Source: Diaporthe sp. PMI_573
Lineage: Eukaryota > Ascomycota > Sordariomycetes > Diaporthales > Diaporthaceae
Reading direction: 5' to 3'
NCBI GenBank assembly: GCA_021399435.1
Contig: JAJTUP010000052.1
Span: 248,001-312,000 of the forward strand
Length of the DNA stretch: 64,000 nt
Shown: positions 12,966-23,710 of the stretch, piece after piece
How positions within the stretch are numbered: the first letter of the stretch is position 1
Layout: every line of letters starts with the position of its first letter
The notes under the pieces: generated by a model
The model's input: the letters and a program-made list of their open reading frames with translations, nothing else
What the model was told of the DNA's origin: nothing
Database searches by the model: none
Made by a program: the position numbers and the translations under genes

Positions 12966-13788
12966 TCTTTTTGGGAAGACGTGGGGAAAGAAGGCGATGG
13001 AGTATATTCAATCTGATGGATGTGGGTAATGCTACTATCCAGGTGATAGTTGGACCATTGAGCCTATCTCAGTTTATAATAGGCGATTATCTGGAAATGA
13101 GATGAGGTATAGTAATACATTGATGCTACTTTGCACAGCTGGATAATTGTGGTTGTTCTTCTAAACGAATGCCTTGGCACCTCTGTGTTTGTTCCCGATT
13201 CAGGAATGATGGTCATCAAACCTGGTTGGTATCTTATCTCTCGAAACACTACCTCTCTCTAGAAAGTAGAAATTTAATTCCTCCTAACAAACATGGTAAT
13301 GCCACCAATTTTCACTACTCTACTCCGTTCTCATTCTGTTCAATCCAGTCTGATAACGTACACGCTCAAGTACAATCAAGTTCGCTCAAATCAAAACCTA
13401 TCCACAAAATTTCTCATGATCCTCTCTTTGCCAAACAACAGGGTACCAAATTTAGTTAAAATACCCTTAACGTGGTTGGACAGTCACTGGCGCAGGACAG
13501 CAAATGGCGCACTTTTGCTAACTCCACCAACTTTCGTCAACCCCAGCACCCACCCAGTACAAAGATATCAATAAAAGTTCGCACCAATTGGTGCCAACTG
13601 CTTCGAATTCCTTAGTTTCATTAAGTTAGTCAATTTAGAGTTGTGGTAGGGTTGTAGTGCCAGTCTGAAAACTTAAAGTTTTGGTGGGCGGGTTTGTTTT
13701 TGGTGCAGATCGCGTCTCCATTTTTCGCGTCAGTCTCGCATCACTCTACCTACTTAAATATTCAACACGCTAGAAATCAACATCCACA
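12966..13788. other. Unassigned region upstream of the Fot1-like relic
   Basis: More than 800 bases with no supported gene. The part 13480-13788 is probably the left end and 5' leader of the Fot1/pogo element: TATTTAAG-like AT-rich core near 13753 and ATG at 13789. Its terminal inverted repeat cannot be fixed because the right end is missing. Confidence 0.3.
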
Positions 13789-14274
13789 ATGCCAATCTAC
13801 TCGAAAGAAGACAAAATCCAACTAGCACTTCAGACAATTAAGAATTCTAAAAAAAATCAAAAGAAACCCTTAAGTACACGTCAGGCTGCTCAGATCTTTC
13901 AAGTCCCTGAAACTACTCTACGCAGAAGGATGAACAACCGACCCCATCGTGAAGAATCACGCGACGAGAAGCATAAACTTAGCCCAATTGAAGAGCAAAC
14001 ACTTATTCAATACATAATTGAGCAAGATACCCGAGGATTTCCAATGCGGCTTCCTGGTGTGGAAGATATGGCCAACCTCCTGTTGGCATCGCGTGATGGC
14101 AAGCCGGTTGGTAAGCACTGGGCACGACGCTTCGTGGATGCACAACCAAGCCTGAAAACTAGGTGTAATCGGCCATATAACTACCAGAGGGCCCTCTGCG
14201 AAGATCCAGAGGTTATTGGGAATTGGTTCCGGCTGCTCCACAACATGATGGCCAAGTATGGGATCACAGACGAC
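13789..14274 (+). pseudogene. Fot1/pogo-type transposase, N-terminal fragment
   Basis: About 162 codons from ATG 13789. They contain a Psq/pogo-type HTH (STRQAAQIFQVPETTLRRRMNN, about residues 28-50) and a CENP-B/Tc5-type HTH (LSPIEEQTLIQYIIEQDTRGFP to GKHWARRFV, about 65-120). They end at NMMAKYGITDD, exactly where Fot1-family proteins normally continue into the DDE domain (usually I/V-YNFDETG). From 14275 the sequence is hAT-element DNA and the frame soon ends at 14362. The catalytic domain is absent from the window, so this is a broken Tc1/mariner relic. Without the DDE it cannot transpose; it could only bind DNA. Confidence 0.8.
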
Positions 14275-17200
14275 CAGAGACCCAAACAACTCAACGTAAT
14301 CAACGAGTTGATCAACGAGTTGGTCAACGGCCAACTCAACCAACTCAATGGAGGACTTTATTAGTAAGCTGCCCAACTCAATATTACCTTGAAATTGGTG
14401 GATCTCGTTGATTTCGTTGATATAAAGTGGGTCTACTAGCCACTGTTAGTGACTGTAACTGCGGACTGGTATAAATCCTAACAGCGACCCCGTAACTAAG
14501 GCTATGTGTGGCTGGTACGTAAGGCAGATCACCTAATTTCCCTGGCCGCCACCTCCTTTTACCCTCAATTCTGCTTGTAACTTCCACATCGATTTCAACA
14601 GCTACACCGATTGCATTGCGTAACTAGCTCAGGATGAGTATTCTATCAGATTCTGACGCCATCACTGCTGTTGACGATGATGGAAATTTTAGGTCGTCTC
14701 CAGCGCCTTCTACAACTTTCACGCCATTCTCGCCAGCTCGACGTTCTAAGTCCACCTCGCCAGATTCCACTACCAAAGAGCGGCAATATGAAGAATCTCT
14801 TTAGCGCCGTTTCCCCGGCTTCACCTGGTCTCAAAGGGTTAGAGATACTAATTCCTGGGCCTGGGAGTATGGGTACGATATCCAGAAAGGCAACGACAGG
14901 AAGTGGGTTTGCAAAATTTGCATCCGCAAGAACACTCTTAAGCCAAAGACCTTCACATCAACGGGCATCCAAAATACCCTAAACCACCTCTATGACGACC
15001 ACAGGATTTGTGCGCCTGAAGGGAAGACAAAATCAGCCTCGCAGCTAAGAGCAGAGGGCCGGAAGGCCAAGGGACAGTCAACCATCGCCGAGTTGATGAA
15101 GCTTGATACCAATAAGCCTAGAGAACAAGCAATTGCGAATGGCTTCATCAAGAACTTCGACAAGAAGCATTTCCAACGACTTCTAATGGAATGGATCGTG
15201 GAGGCCAACCTCTCGTTCGAAACGGCAGAACACGACAAGCTCAGGAAGATTTTCGCATATCTGAACCCTTGCGTGAAGCTCTGTGACGCCAATCTTTCCG
15301 CAACATCTATTCGCAGGAAAATCGTGGCATCATACGAACAGCACAAGACGAAGGTTATGGAGGTCCTCCAGAGCTCTCCCGGCCTAATTCACGTCTCTTT
15401 TGATGGCTGGAGGTCCGGAAATCGGCACGCGTTATATGGGATTATGTGCTTCTTCCAAGACGAGAAAAACAAGCCCCGCAAAATCGTCCTTGGAGTACCC
15501 GAGGTCTCTACTCGCCATTCTGGCACAAATATTGCAGCAGAAGTCCTCGAGATTATCGATTCATATGGTATAAAGAATAAGATCGGGTATTTCACGCTTG
15601 ATAACGCCGAAAACAACGATTCAGCAATGGCTGTGATCGGAGGAGAGTTGGGCTTCGATGGACGCAAGCGCAGAGGTCGATGCTTTGGCCACATACTCAA
15701 CCTCTCTGCCAAAGCATTGCTTCTTGGCTCCAATCCAGAGGCATTTGAGAATCAGCTCTCCGGCGCAGCAGCGTTATCTGAAACTGAACACGATCTTTGG
15801 AGGAGGAGAGGGCCAGTCGGGAAGCTCCACAACCTCGTTGTTGACATCGACAGATCTGATGTGCTGAGTTACCTTCTTCGAGGTGTTCAGCAGGCTGATA
15901 TGGACCAATCTATCGATCCGAGAGTTCGAGCGAGGAAGCCTCTGAACATCGTCGTCGATAACGATACCAGATGGCTGTCCCAGCTCTACATGATCCGCCG
16001 CGCGATCAAACTCCGTCCCTACCTCGATGTGATGATTCTTAAACACAAACAAGCTTGGGAGCAGGACAATAGGTCGAAAAAGACGGGCCTGATGAGGAGG
16101 TCGGCTGTTCAACCGCGAATTTGCCTATCCGAAAACCAGCTTTCAGACAAGGACTGGGACGTCCTCGAACACCTCGCCACGATTCTTGGATTCTACGAGG
16201 TCACCGTCAAAACCCTTGAGGGAGACGGTATTCAACGCAAACGGAAGAGAGGGTGGGTCGGCTCGTACGGAAATATCTGGGATGTCATCCAAGGCTTCGA
16301 ATTCCTAATGGCAAAACTGGAGGAGTACAAGGCAGTCGCGGCGGATTATCCTAATCCCGAACACTTCAGGATCAACATCAGCCTAGGGTGGCAGAAGCTC
16401 AACAAATACTACACAATTCTCGACGAGACACCAATATATTACGTGGCGTTGGCTCTCCACCCTGCGTATCGATGGGGTTGGTTCGAAGAACACTGGGGAA
16501 AACATCCGAATTGGATCGCAACTGCGAAAGAGATGGTTCAGGAGGTATGGGAGACCGAATATCGCAACCTCGAGGTGGTATTGAGCCCAGGAAATGAGCC
16601 CGTTGCTAAACGGCGAAGGAAGTACCAAAATGCCTTCGAGGAATACTGCGAACAGTCACGATACGAGCCATCAAGCCGGTTATCGACGCCTACGACCACG
16701 CCAGCGAGGATGAGGTCTTCTGCGACTCCTGAATCCCCGAGGGACGAGTACGAGGCGTGGCAACAAAGCTGGGTTCCAACAGACACCGATATTCGAGACC
16801 CCAGCACATATTGGCAGGATAACCGAGCTCAATATCCCCGCCTCTCTCGAATGGCTCTTGATTTCCTCACGATCCAGCCGATGTCAGCCGAGTGCGAGAG
16901 GCTCTTTTCTGCCGCAGGTCGATTGGTGACTCCCCTGCGCAGCCGCCTCGAAGTCGATATAATCGGGATGTGTCTAGTGCTGCGTTCGTGGCTACAAGCC
17001 AAGATAATCGACGACCTGGATCCTCTGTTCGTTCCCACGCAAATCGAGGTCGAGAGCAGCGCCAGAAGCGAGGCAGGCGCAAGAGAGTCAATGGCGTCAT
17101 TTCTCGGCCGAGCGAGAGAGCTGGCAGAAGAGGAGAACGGGTGGGAATAACTGGTGGAGCATGTCGCGAATATCTCGTCAACTAGGCCAACTGTGACAGG

Positions 17201-17476
17201 ACAAGAGCACGAACGAGGTCGAGTGTGACTTGGGTAAAATGATTGTTTACGAGTAAAGGAAGAGACGCCTAAGGAAAACTCCGACTTAAGCTATTTAAAC
17301 AATATTCATAAAGTGAGACTATTCATAAAGTATGAAAGTCACATGATCGTTCCCTCACACCAACTCAACGTCAATCCATTCAACGAAAGCGTTCAGTTGA
17401 TCAACTCAACGAGAGGTCGGCGATTACTAAGCCAATTCACTCAATATAGGTCGTCCGTTGAGTTGAACTCCAACTG
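14275..17476 (+). mobile_element. hAT-family DNA transposon, about 3.2 kb
   Basis: The element interrupts the Fot1-like frame at 14275. Proposed left end CAGAGACCC then CAACTCAACG; proposed right end, read inward, CAGTTGGAG then CAACTCAACG at 17476. The ends share CAG, a gap of 8-9, then the ten-base word. CAACTCAAC/GTTGATCAAC words recur in both subterminal zones (14286-14345 and 17360-17470), as in hAT elements where they bind transposase. No 8-bp target duplication is visible at these coordinates, so the termini are provisional or the right flank was deleted. Confidence 0.6.
14634..17150 (+). pseudogene. hAT transposase, full length but for one nonsense codon
   Basis: ATG at 14634 opens a frame of 838 codons broken only by TAG at 14802-14804 (codon 57). 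A BED-type zinc finger lies at about 80-125 (WVCKIC with Cys93/Cys96 and NHLYDDH with His117/His122). The RNase-H-like core includes FDGWRSGNRHALYGI and YFTLDNAENNDSA; the C-terminal hAT dimerisation domain is SAECERLFSAAGRLVTPLRSRL at about 750-771. The product would cut and paste the surrounding element. The stop is preceded by CTT and would be CAG (Gln) before a single C-to-T change, a RIP-compatible context. A shorter protein from a later start would lack the BED finger. Apart from that codon it looks recently active. Confidence 0.85.
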
Positions 17477-17764
17477 ATGGTCCACATCAAGCACTTATCG
17501 CACTAACTTTCTCAACCTTCTTTTCAGCACCCTTTCTGACCTGCTTTCCAACCAACTTTTCTTACGACTTTCATCGTACTGGCCAGAAGGTGCTAGAAGG
17601 GACTGTTGCCTGTGATTCACTCGTACGAGTGACCCTTTTCCCAGCCAGTTGAGGTGGTCTGTGCACAGCGCCCTTCTGGTGCCAGCACAAAAACCTCACG
17701 CCTTTCGCCTTTTGCTTCAACCTTCCCTTCTTCCCTTCTCCATCGCACGACACTTTTTCTCCCT

Positions 17765-17786
17765 CACACACACACACACACACACA
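17765..17786. repeat. (CA)11 microsatellite
   Basis: Eleven CA units in the pyrimidine-rich 5' flank of the Cys-rich gene at 17855. The rest of 17477-17854 is CT-rich and holds no other feature I can support. Confidence 0.85.
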
Positions 17787-17854
17787 TCTTGTGTGTCGTG
17801 CGATCAAAAACATCATCAAAACTTACCCCCCATCGTCACCAAACTTTTCGCACG

Positions 17855-18482
17855 ATGGCCAACGCTTTCGGGGTCATGACTGTTGACGAGCTGGACGGGG
17901 TGCGCTGGCTGAACCTTCCGACTGGTCAGGTAGTCAACCCCCGGTTCCTTCTCGCGATGTGCACCAGTGTTCGTACTACCCTTTCTCCCCTTCGCACGAC
18001 ATGCCCTTGCTAACCAAAAAAACAAAAAACAGGATGAGGAGCGCACCGCCTGCCGTCTTCCTTCGCGCGATATCTCGATTCGGATGGCCGACGGCGATAC
18101 AATTCAGCTGGCTTGGGCCAAGATCATTCGTCGGGAGAGCTACTTCCGTGCGATCATCATCCAGTCGCGCGGCAATGTGGCTGGTCGCTGTCCCCAGAAG
18201 TGTGGTAATCGTCGGGTTACCTGTCGTACCGAGGCCTGTGTGCGCATCGATGGATTCTGTGGTGGCGCTTGTGCTGAGTGCGTCTAGCAGTCGCACGGCA
18301 ATCGTTGCGGCCACCATGATGGCAATCAGCCGTCCGACTCGGAGGATGAAGATGATGAGTCGTACGACTCGGACGACGATGATGATGAGGAGGATGATTC
18401 GGACGATGCTCGCAGTGATGCCAGCGTCAAGATGGAGGACCTGGTGATTGATCCCTGGCGCAACGCTCAGGTGATCGAGTAG
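17855..18482 (+). pseudogene. Cys-rich protein with acidic tail, split by an in-frame TAG
   Basis: Exon 1 (17855-17968) and exon 2 (from 18033) are joined across a 64-nt intron with donor GTTCGT, branch GCTAAC and acceptor CAG. Up to the TAG at 18285-18287 the product is 122 aa and ends in a cysteine-rich module (RCPQKCG, VTCRTEAC, FCGGACAEC) resembling the fungal DUF3716 type, by memory only. The same frame stays open past the TAG for 64 more codons: a very acidic run (SDSEDEDDES, DDDDDEEDD) and a conserved-looking end (VKMEDLVIDPWRNAQVIE) with stop at 18480-18482. The post-stop frame shows the original gene reached 18482. The TAG could come from CAG by one transition. Either a pseudogene or a truncated allele. 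Function unknown. Confidence 0.6.
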
Positions 18483-18979
18483 GGGGAGGATCGTACGGAG
18501 GAACTCTTTCGCTTGGTAGGGGCTCCTTTGGGTGGTGGATTTTCGTGAGCTGGGTTGGGTCGTGCGTTGAGCTTTTTGTACACTATCAAAATTGACTCCC
18601 CTCTGACCATTTTTCTTTGTGCGAGAGCTGCCTGCTTGCTTGTGAAACATTCAGTCGCACGGTTGATGGTCTTCCTTTTCGGCTCCCCTGCTAGGTCGCC
18701 GATAATACCACAGTCAAAATAAATTTGGGCACGGTGGGCCCGCATGCTTAGTCATGGGCTTTTTGGCCCATTTCTCGGCCACAAATAGCCGCATTCCTGT
18801 AAAACGGGTCCCAAGAGCTCGTTTCCCCCAACAAAGAAGCTCAGGCGGCCAACACTCCGCAGTTCCCTGTGGTGTGGACGTGCCTTCTCTATTCATTCCT
18901 TTACAAACTCGACTTTCTGCAATGGAACTCAGCGCCTGACGACGGCGGAGAGTGGATATAGGAGACGGGCTGCACATTC
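18483..18979. other. 3' flank of the Cys-rich gene; no gene seen
   Basis: About 500 bases with no motif-bearing frame on either strand. Confidence 0.4.
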
Positions 18980-19129
18980 CTCAACCTGACTGACCTCAGC
19001 GTCGCCTTTGTGGTGCCCCCGCTGCTGCCAGGATCAGAGCGCAAAATGATAGCGCAGGAGCTGACAGCGTATGATAGACCATTGTTAACAGACTGTCTTG
19101 TGAGACAGAATTTTGGAGGGACGGATTGA
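18980..19129 (+). pseudogene. Fragment paralogous to the 22979-23710 ORF
   Basis: The frame reads LNLTDLSVAFVVPPLLP, then a segment ending ELTAYDRPLLTDCLVRQNF before TGA at 19127-19129. It aligns with VPPSQYVSVRLSMLQQL and TEHDRPCLTDSLMRQNI in the ORF at 22979 (shared VPP, R-x-M, Q/E-LT, DRP-x-LTD-x-L-x-RQN). About 50 residues of the same unnamed family are thus present twice, 4 kb apart. It lacks a start codon and its downstream part, so it is a relic. The overlapping minus-strand frames (18996-19852) are probably shadows. Confidence 0.5.
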
Positions 19130-20107
19130 CCAGGGTGACGGAAGATGGTATGTAGGGCGCATAATCTACGGACTCCTTACATTCGGTCAGGGAATGCTCC
19201 CCCCGAGCCTTTGGGAATCCAGTTGATGATGATTTTGCTGGTTGTGGCTCTTCGAAAAGGTTGCTATTGCAATCATCCCGAGGGTCATCTCGATATGTTG
19301 GCTGCGCAAGAATTTTCCGTAGCTTCATGACCTGGGCATCAGATGAGCTTAGCTGAGACTGTAGAGCATTGCACACGCTGAAGCCGTTAACGGTCCCGGT
19401 ATCATGATTGAAAGTGGCACCGGTAGAAGTCTTAGCTCCAGATGTTATAGTCTGCACCGCGCTGAATTGTGTCGACAGTGATGCCTTGCATGCAAGGTCT
19501 CCCGAGGCAATGCGCGGATCTTGGCTATTGGTCTGGGATGGAACGTGAGCGGCAACGCAACTGCAGCTGACAATGAGGGGTAGATGTTAGAGAAGCAGAA
19601 CTTATCAGGCGCCGCGCACACGATTTCACGGGCCGCTTTTTGCGGGGATAAGTCGTCACGTGGTCTGAGCGAATTACGACGTAATTGCGGCCACCATCGA
19701 TAAGCTACCTCATCAGCGTGACCACTTTGCGTTGTGTTGCTGGAATCCTCCGAGTCTTTATAGCCTGGGTCGTCGTCCCCCTCTTCCCAAGTGTTCTGAT
19801 CTTCTAAGCTGTCTCTCGCCCCCTCTTCTTCATTACCCTCTTCTCCTACCACAATTTGACTGTATTATTCATCGTGAGGTAAATGGGTGTCTGTGTGTGT
19901 TGCTTGATAGATTGTTGACCGATCACAATAGGGCTGGTGCCTCTTGCTTATCTAACCTACCTAGGACTGCCTGCCTGGCGACTTGGGTAAAGACCGCTTC
20001 AAAATAACCAAGAAACAAAGAATCTCAGGAACCCTACTTTGTCTTCAACGCTACAATTCCGCTACTTCTATAGCCTATATCAATACAACCGCAACAGATC
20101 CAACGGG

Positions 20108-20726
20108 ATGAATGAGGTATGTGATAAATGCAAACCACGACTAAATCTTCGGTCTTAAAGCCACCTATTTCTCCCGCATTGCCTTTCTACACACTGCCAC
20201 CGTGATAGATTTCCTGAATAATTCCTAGCGTGTCATCTACGTCTTTATGTTACTAAAAATTGTCTATCGATCTACAGCGCGAGAGGTACGATTGTCTGTG
20301 AATATAACTGTCGCCTAGATCACCACCACTCATATCTGATCTATCGTTAACAGCAAGACTTTTGTCGCCCGACTTTGCGATCAGGCCGAGCGTTACAATG
20401 ATATGGTGTCCTACATGAATGATATTGCTCGCCTCAGCGGTGAGCTAAACAGCGACGAGCGGGACCTGTTTTCTGTTGCCACCAAGAACGCAGTTGGTAC
20501 TCTACGTGCCTCTTGGCGCATGATCTCCTCCATGGAACAGACGGAGGAGTCCAGTGGCCCTCAGAGTCGCGGTTCAATTGCTAGGGATTACCGTTACAAG
20601 ATCGAGCTGGAGCTCGAGAGGTTCTGCCAGGATGTCCTTGATATTTTGGATAGCCTTCTCATCCCTAACGCCACCTCTGGCGAGTTTGAGATCTTTTACC
20701 GCCGGATGTTAGTCTGCCTTCTTTGA
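20108..20726 (+). pseudogene. 14-3-3 protein, truncated N-terminal half
   Basis: Exons 20108-20116 (ATGAATGAG), 20278-20285 (8 nt) and from 20354 join in frame to give MNERESKTFVARLCDQAERYNDMVSY..., matching fungal 14-3-3 starts (ERESKTF-x-ARL-C-x-QAERY). Helices 3-5 follow: DERDLFSVATKNAVGTLRASWRMISSMEQTEES, then RDYRYKIELELERFCQDVLDILDSLLIPNATSGEFEIFYRRM. The family then continues KGDYxRYLAEF, but here sequence identity stops at 20708; the frame ends at 20726. The C-terminal half, which forms most of the phosphopeptide groove, is absent. Substitutions (N for Y in VAYKN, L for R in TRRASWR) suggest relaxed selection. It is a degenerate paralogue of the conserved signalling adaptor, not the cell's main copy. 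Confidence 0.8.
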
Positions 20727-20822
20727 AGTCTTTTCAGAGCAGTACGGTGATGGTCTCGCCTTCGGTGTCAAGGCATGAACCGCTTCCAGCACCGCCGCCA
20801 TCAACTTGTCCGTTTTCTGCTG

Positions 20823-20856
20823 CAGTCAAAGGCGAAACCCATTTCGCCTTTGACTG
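20823..20856. repeat. Perfect 15-bp hairpin with 4-nt loop
   Basis: Left arm 20823-20837, loop CCCA, right arm 20842-20856; all 15 pairs match. It lies just after the point where the 14-3-3 relic breaks off. Confidence 0.85.
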
Positions 20857-22978
20857 TACATCCCCGGTTCCTAGAAGGAAGGTTAAGCAGAAGTACAAAA
20901 GTAAGTACAGGAAAGCACTGGCTTTTGTCTAGTGACGTTCCCGCAGAAAACGCCATTCTTTCTTGAGCAGTTCTCGCGAGCCCAACAACCGCCATCCAAT
21001 GAACTAAGTTGTTAGGGCTGGAAACGCCGCTAGCTAAGCATTTGGACGGCCTCACCATTCAACGCAGTCGCAGGTCTTGGGCTCACGTTACAGCTCAGAT
21101 CTTTGGCCCTCAGATGTTTGCTCAACCCCGAAAAAAGTGCCCACGCGTCCCGCAGCAGTCAAGACTGGCGATCTGACGACAGTCAATCAGCCTCTGAGAC
21201 CTTGAGCATGGGCAGCCCTGACCCAGCGGCGCGGACGCAGGGCAACGCCACAGTCGCAGACATTCAGGCCCATGTCCATGAGAGATCTACGGTCCGATGG
21301 CCATGGCATCGGACATCATTCAGATCGGACGAACAAGCTGTCAGAGCAAGCAGCAGCGACCTCCTTCAAGCCCGACGAGAGAGGAACTGCTCGGCCTTTA
21401 TGGCAGTGGCAGCAGCGATGATAATGCCGTATTGGGGCTGTTGTTGAGCAAGAAATTGGGGCAATGGCTGCATATCGTGCAACCTTGAGCCTCAGGCACA
21501 ACGGCGTTAATGGCGTTCCTGACAGCCTGGCCTACAAGCGCTTGAGCCGATACACGCACGCGCTGCGTGTCAGTGGCGGCTTCCGGGCATGTGGTGGATG
21601 CCACTTTAAATTTGGCCGAGTCGAGTTCCTGCTGCAACCAAGTGCAAAAGGCCATGTGAGGGGTGCTGGGCTTGCATAATTGCTCGGTGATGTTCGAGAG
21701 CCTTCCTGCTATATTGGAACTTCGGGCTCGCTCTCGGGCTCACTTGTATCGGGTCACGGCCTGAGCCAGGACAGGGGAGGCGGTTCAGGCCCTACGCTGC
21801 CTCTGTCTGATCTGCCGTGGCACTGCAAGATACCGCAGGTCAAGCCTTGCTCCCGCTGTCCCTCGAATGAACGGCGCCTTGCTGAACAGAAGCCCACAGC
21901 ACCGCTACACCTTCACCGTCTACCCTGCCAAGCATTTCCTGCTGAGCGTGGCGCTTGACGCTAGACAAAACAGGGAACTTCTATACATCACTCATCGCCT
22001 TGGTGCTGCCCACCTGCGCCTTCTCTCGCTGTGACACTGCTACAAGTCCAATCCGTTTGTCCGGAGAGGGTTCGAGGCTATCAACCGGAGGATCTAGCGC
22101 TCTCCCTGCCTCCTTTTCCCATTGCCACCAGCTTCGGCATTGAGAAGCTCAAGCATCTGGCGACTTTGAACACTGTGAATCTCGGGGTTTCTGATGAAGA
22201 ATGCCCTTAACCACTCTGATTGAGAGTGGGAAGACAGTAAGGAAGTCAACCAAATCAATGGTTGTCAGTAATAGGGGCAGTAGTCTAAAATGTATATACA
22301 GAAGTTTTCCAGGATGCTTGTCTTGGTGGGTTGTTTAAAATTAGCACCAGGATATTACACAAATATGCCCAGCATGAAAGGAGTGTAAAAGGGAAAAATT
22401 TGATTTCTCAACAGGTGAGTGAGGTTTACTATAAACCCACAAGCTGCATCCTGCTCGTCACTATGCAAGGCAGGTTTTATTGCACTATGCATGTTTGGTT
22501 GTTATTGGCGCAGAGCCCACCACTTTGAAACTTATTCCCGGATTGAGGACAAGAAGAAATGGCTGGGTGCTGGGCCTTGGCAGGCCCCGCCCCCTGATTT
22601 TGCAAAGTTGGATCTGGGGTCTTCTAGCCAGAGGCCGGGAAGTTGCAGGCCGCCAAGATCGAATACGCGTAAGAAATTTTTGCCCTGACTAGAAGGTTGT
22701 TAGATGGTAACCAGGGAAGGTCCATGATAAGGTTTATATATGCTCGGAACGTAATACCATTTTTAAGAACAATCCTTTTACTTTTCACCAAGCTTTTGAC
22801 GCAAACTAAGAATCTCAATTCTTATAATAGGTTTTCAATCTACACTGGTAGCTTTCTGTAGAAAGACGTTCATAGAATCAGTAATAAAGAATCTTTGTGC
22901 ATTTCCATGGCTATAAAAGCTTCAAGAGTCGCGCTTTCGGATGGTTGGACAGATACGTGCAATATATAGGCTGTCATA
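20857..22978. other. About 2.1 kb without recognisable genes
   Basis: Several short open frames occur on both strands (for example 21103-21447 plus, 21398-21655 minus), but none shows a domain, intron support or coding signature that I can defend. The area looks like degraded sequence between relics. Confidence 0.35.
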
Positions 22979-23710
22979 ATGGCGTTCACTCGGACCAGCG
23001 GGCCTGTTCTCAATATTACCAACCTTTATGCGGATGATACACGGGCGAACAAGCTTGCTCAGTCTTTTACCGCATTAAGATTGGATGATACAGCCCAGGA
23101 GAATGAGTGCGGCATGTTATGTCACGTTCCTCCTTCTCAGTACGTTTCCGTGAGGCTTTCAATGTTACAGCAACTAACAGAGCATGACAGACCATGTCTA
23201 ACAGACTCTCTTATGAGACAAAATATTCGAGAGTTTTTTAAGGACAACTATGAAAACATATTCCGTACATGGGTATCTTTATTAAAAGAAACCACGTTGT
23301 CATACGATGCATCCTCCTCAGATGAACGTGTCGTTAAGGCTTTCAGGGCGATAAACAATGTTTTTGAAAACCCAAATACTCCGTACTTATTCTTACGACT
23401 GGCCTTTGTTCGATTCAACAATATTGTCAAAACCCTACATGTTATTACTAACAATGACAGAAGATGCGGACGGATACACACAGCCGTTGGGCATAGGAAT
23501 ACCAGCATTGCTGTTGACATATGTCTTGCTAGCCAGCAGAAGTCGCTCACGCGCAAAGAGGTGCTTCGCAGGATAAGACGCTCAAAGCGATGGGCTTGTC
23601 TTATAGGCTCGTCACCACTAGCTCTGGTGACATGCTCCGAAGAAGCCGAGAAAATAATGTACGTGAACTGGTCCCTATGTGGAAAGGACATATTAACCGA
23701 TAAACAGTAA
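22979..23710 (+). CDS. Hypothetical protein, 243 aa, member of a locally repeated family
   Basis: Single open frame from ATG 22979 to TAA 23708-23710, with an AATATATAG TATA-like run about 20 bp upstream. No known domain is recognised. The N-terminal half includes CGMLCHVPPSQYVSVRLSMLQQL and DRPCLTDSLMRQNIREFF, which recur in a fragment at 18980-19129, so it belongs to a duplicated family. The middle is predicted helical (VVKAFRAINNVFENPNTPYLFLRLAFVRFNNIVKTL). The C-terminal part has a basic run (RKEVLRRIRRSKRWA). No signal peptide. It could be a fragment of a larger fungal gene family caught between repeats. Expression is unknown. Confidence 0.45.
   Translation: MAFTRTSGPVLNITNLYADDTRANKLAQSFTALRLDDTAQENECGMLCHVPPSQYVSVRLSMLQQLTEHDRPCLTDSLMRQNIREFFKDNYENIFRTWVSLLKETTLSYDASSSDERVVKAFRAINNVFENPNTPYLFLRLAFVRFNNIVKTLHVITNNDRRCGRIHTAVGHRNTSIAVDICLASQQKSLTRKEVLRRIRRSKRWACLIGSSPLALVTCSEEAEKIMYVNWSLCGKDILTDKQ

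Noticed and set aside
18996..19852. Two overlapping minus-strand frames of 153 and 135 codons
   Set aside because: They lie opposite the plus-strand paralogous fragment, lack domains, and no valid junction joins them.
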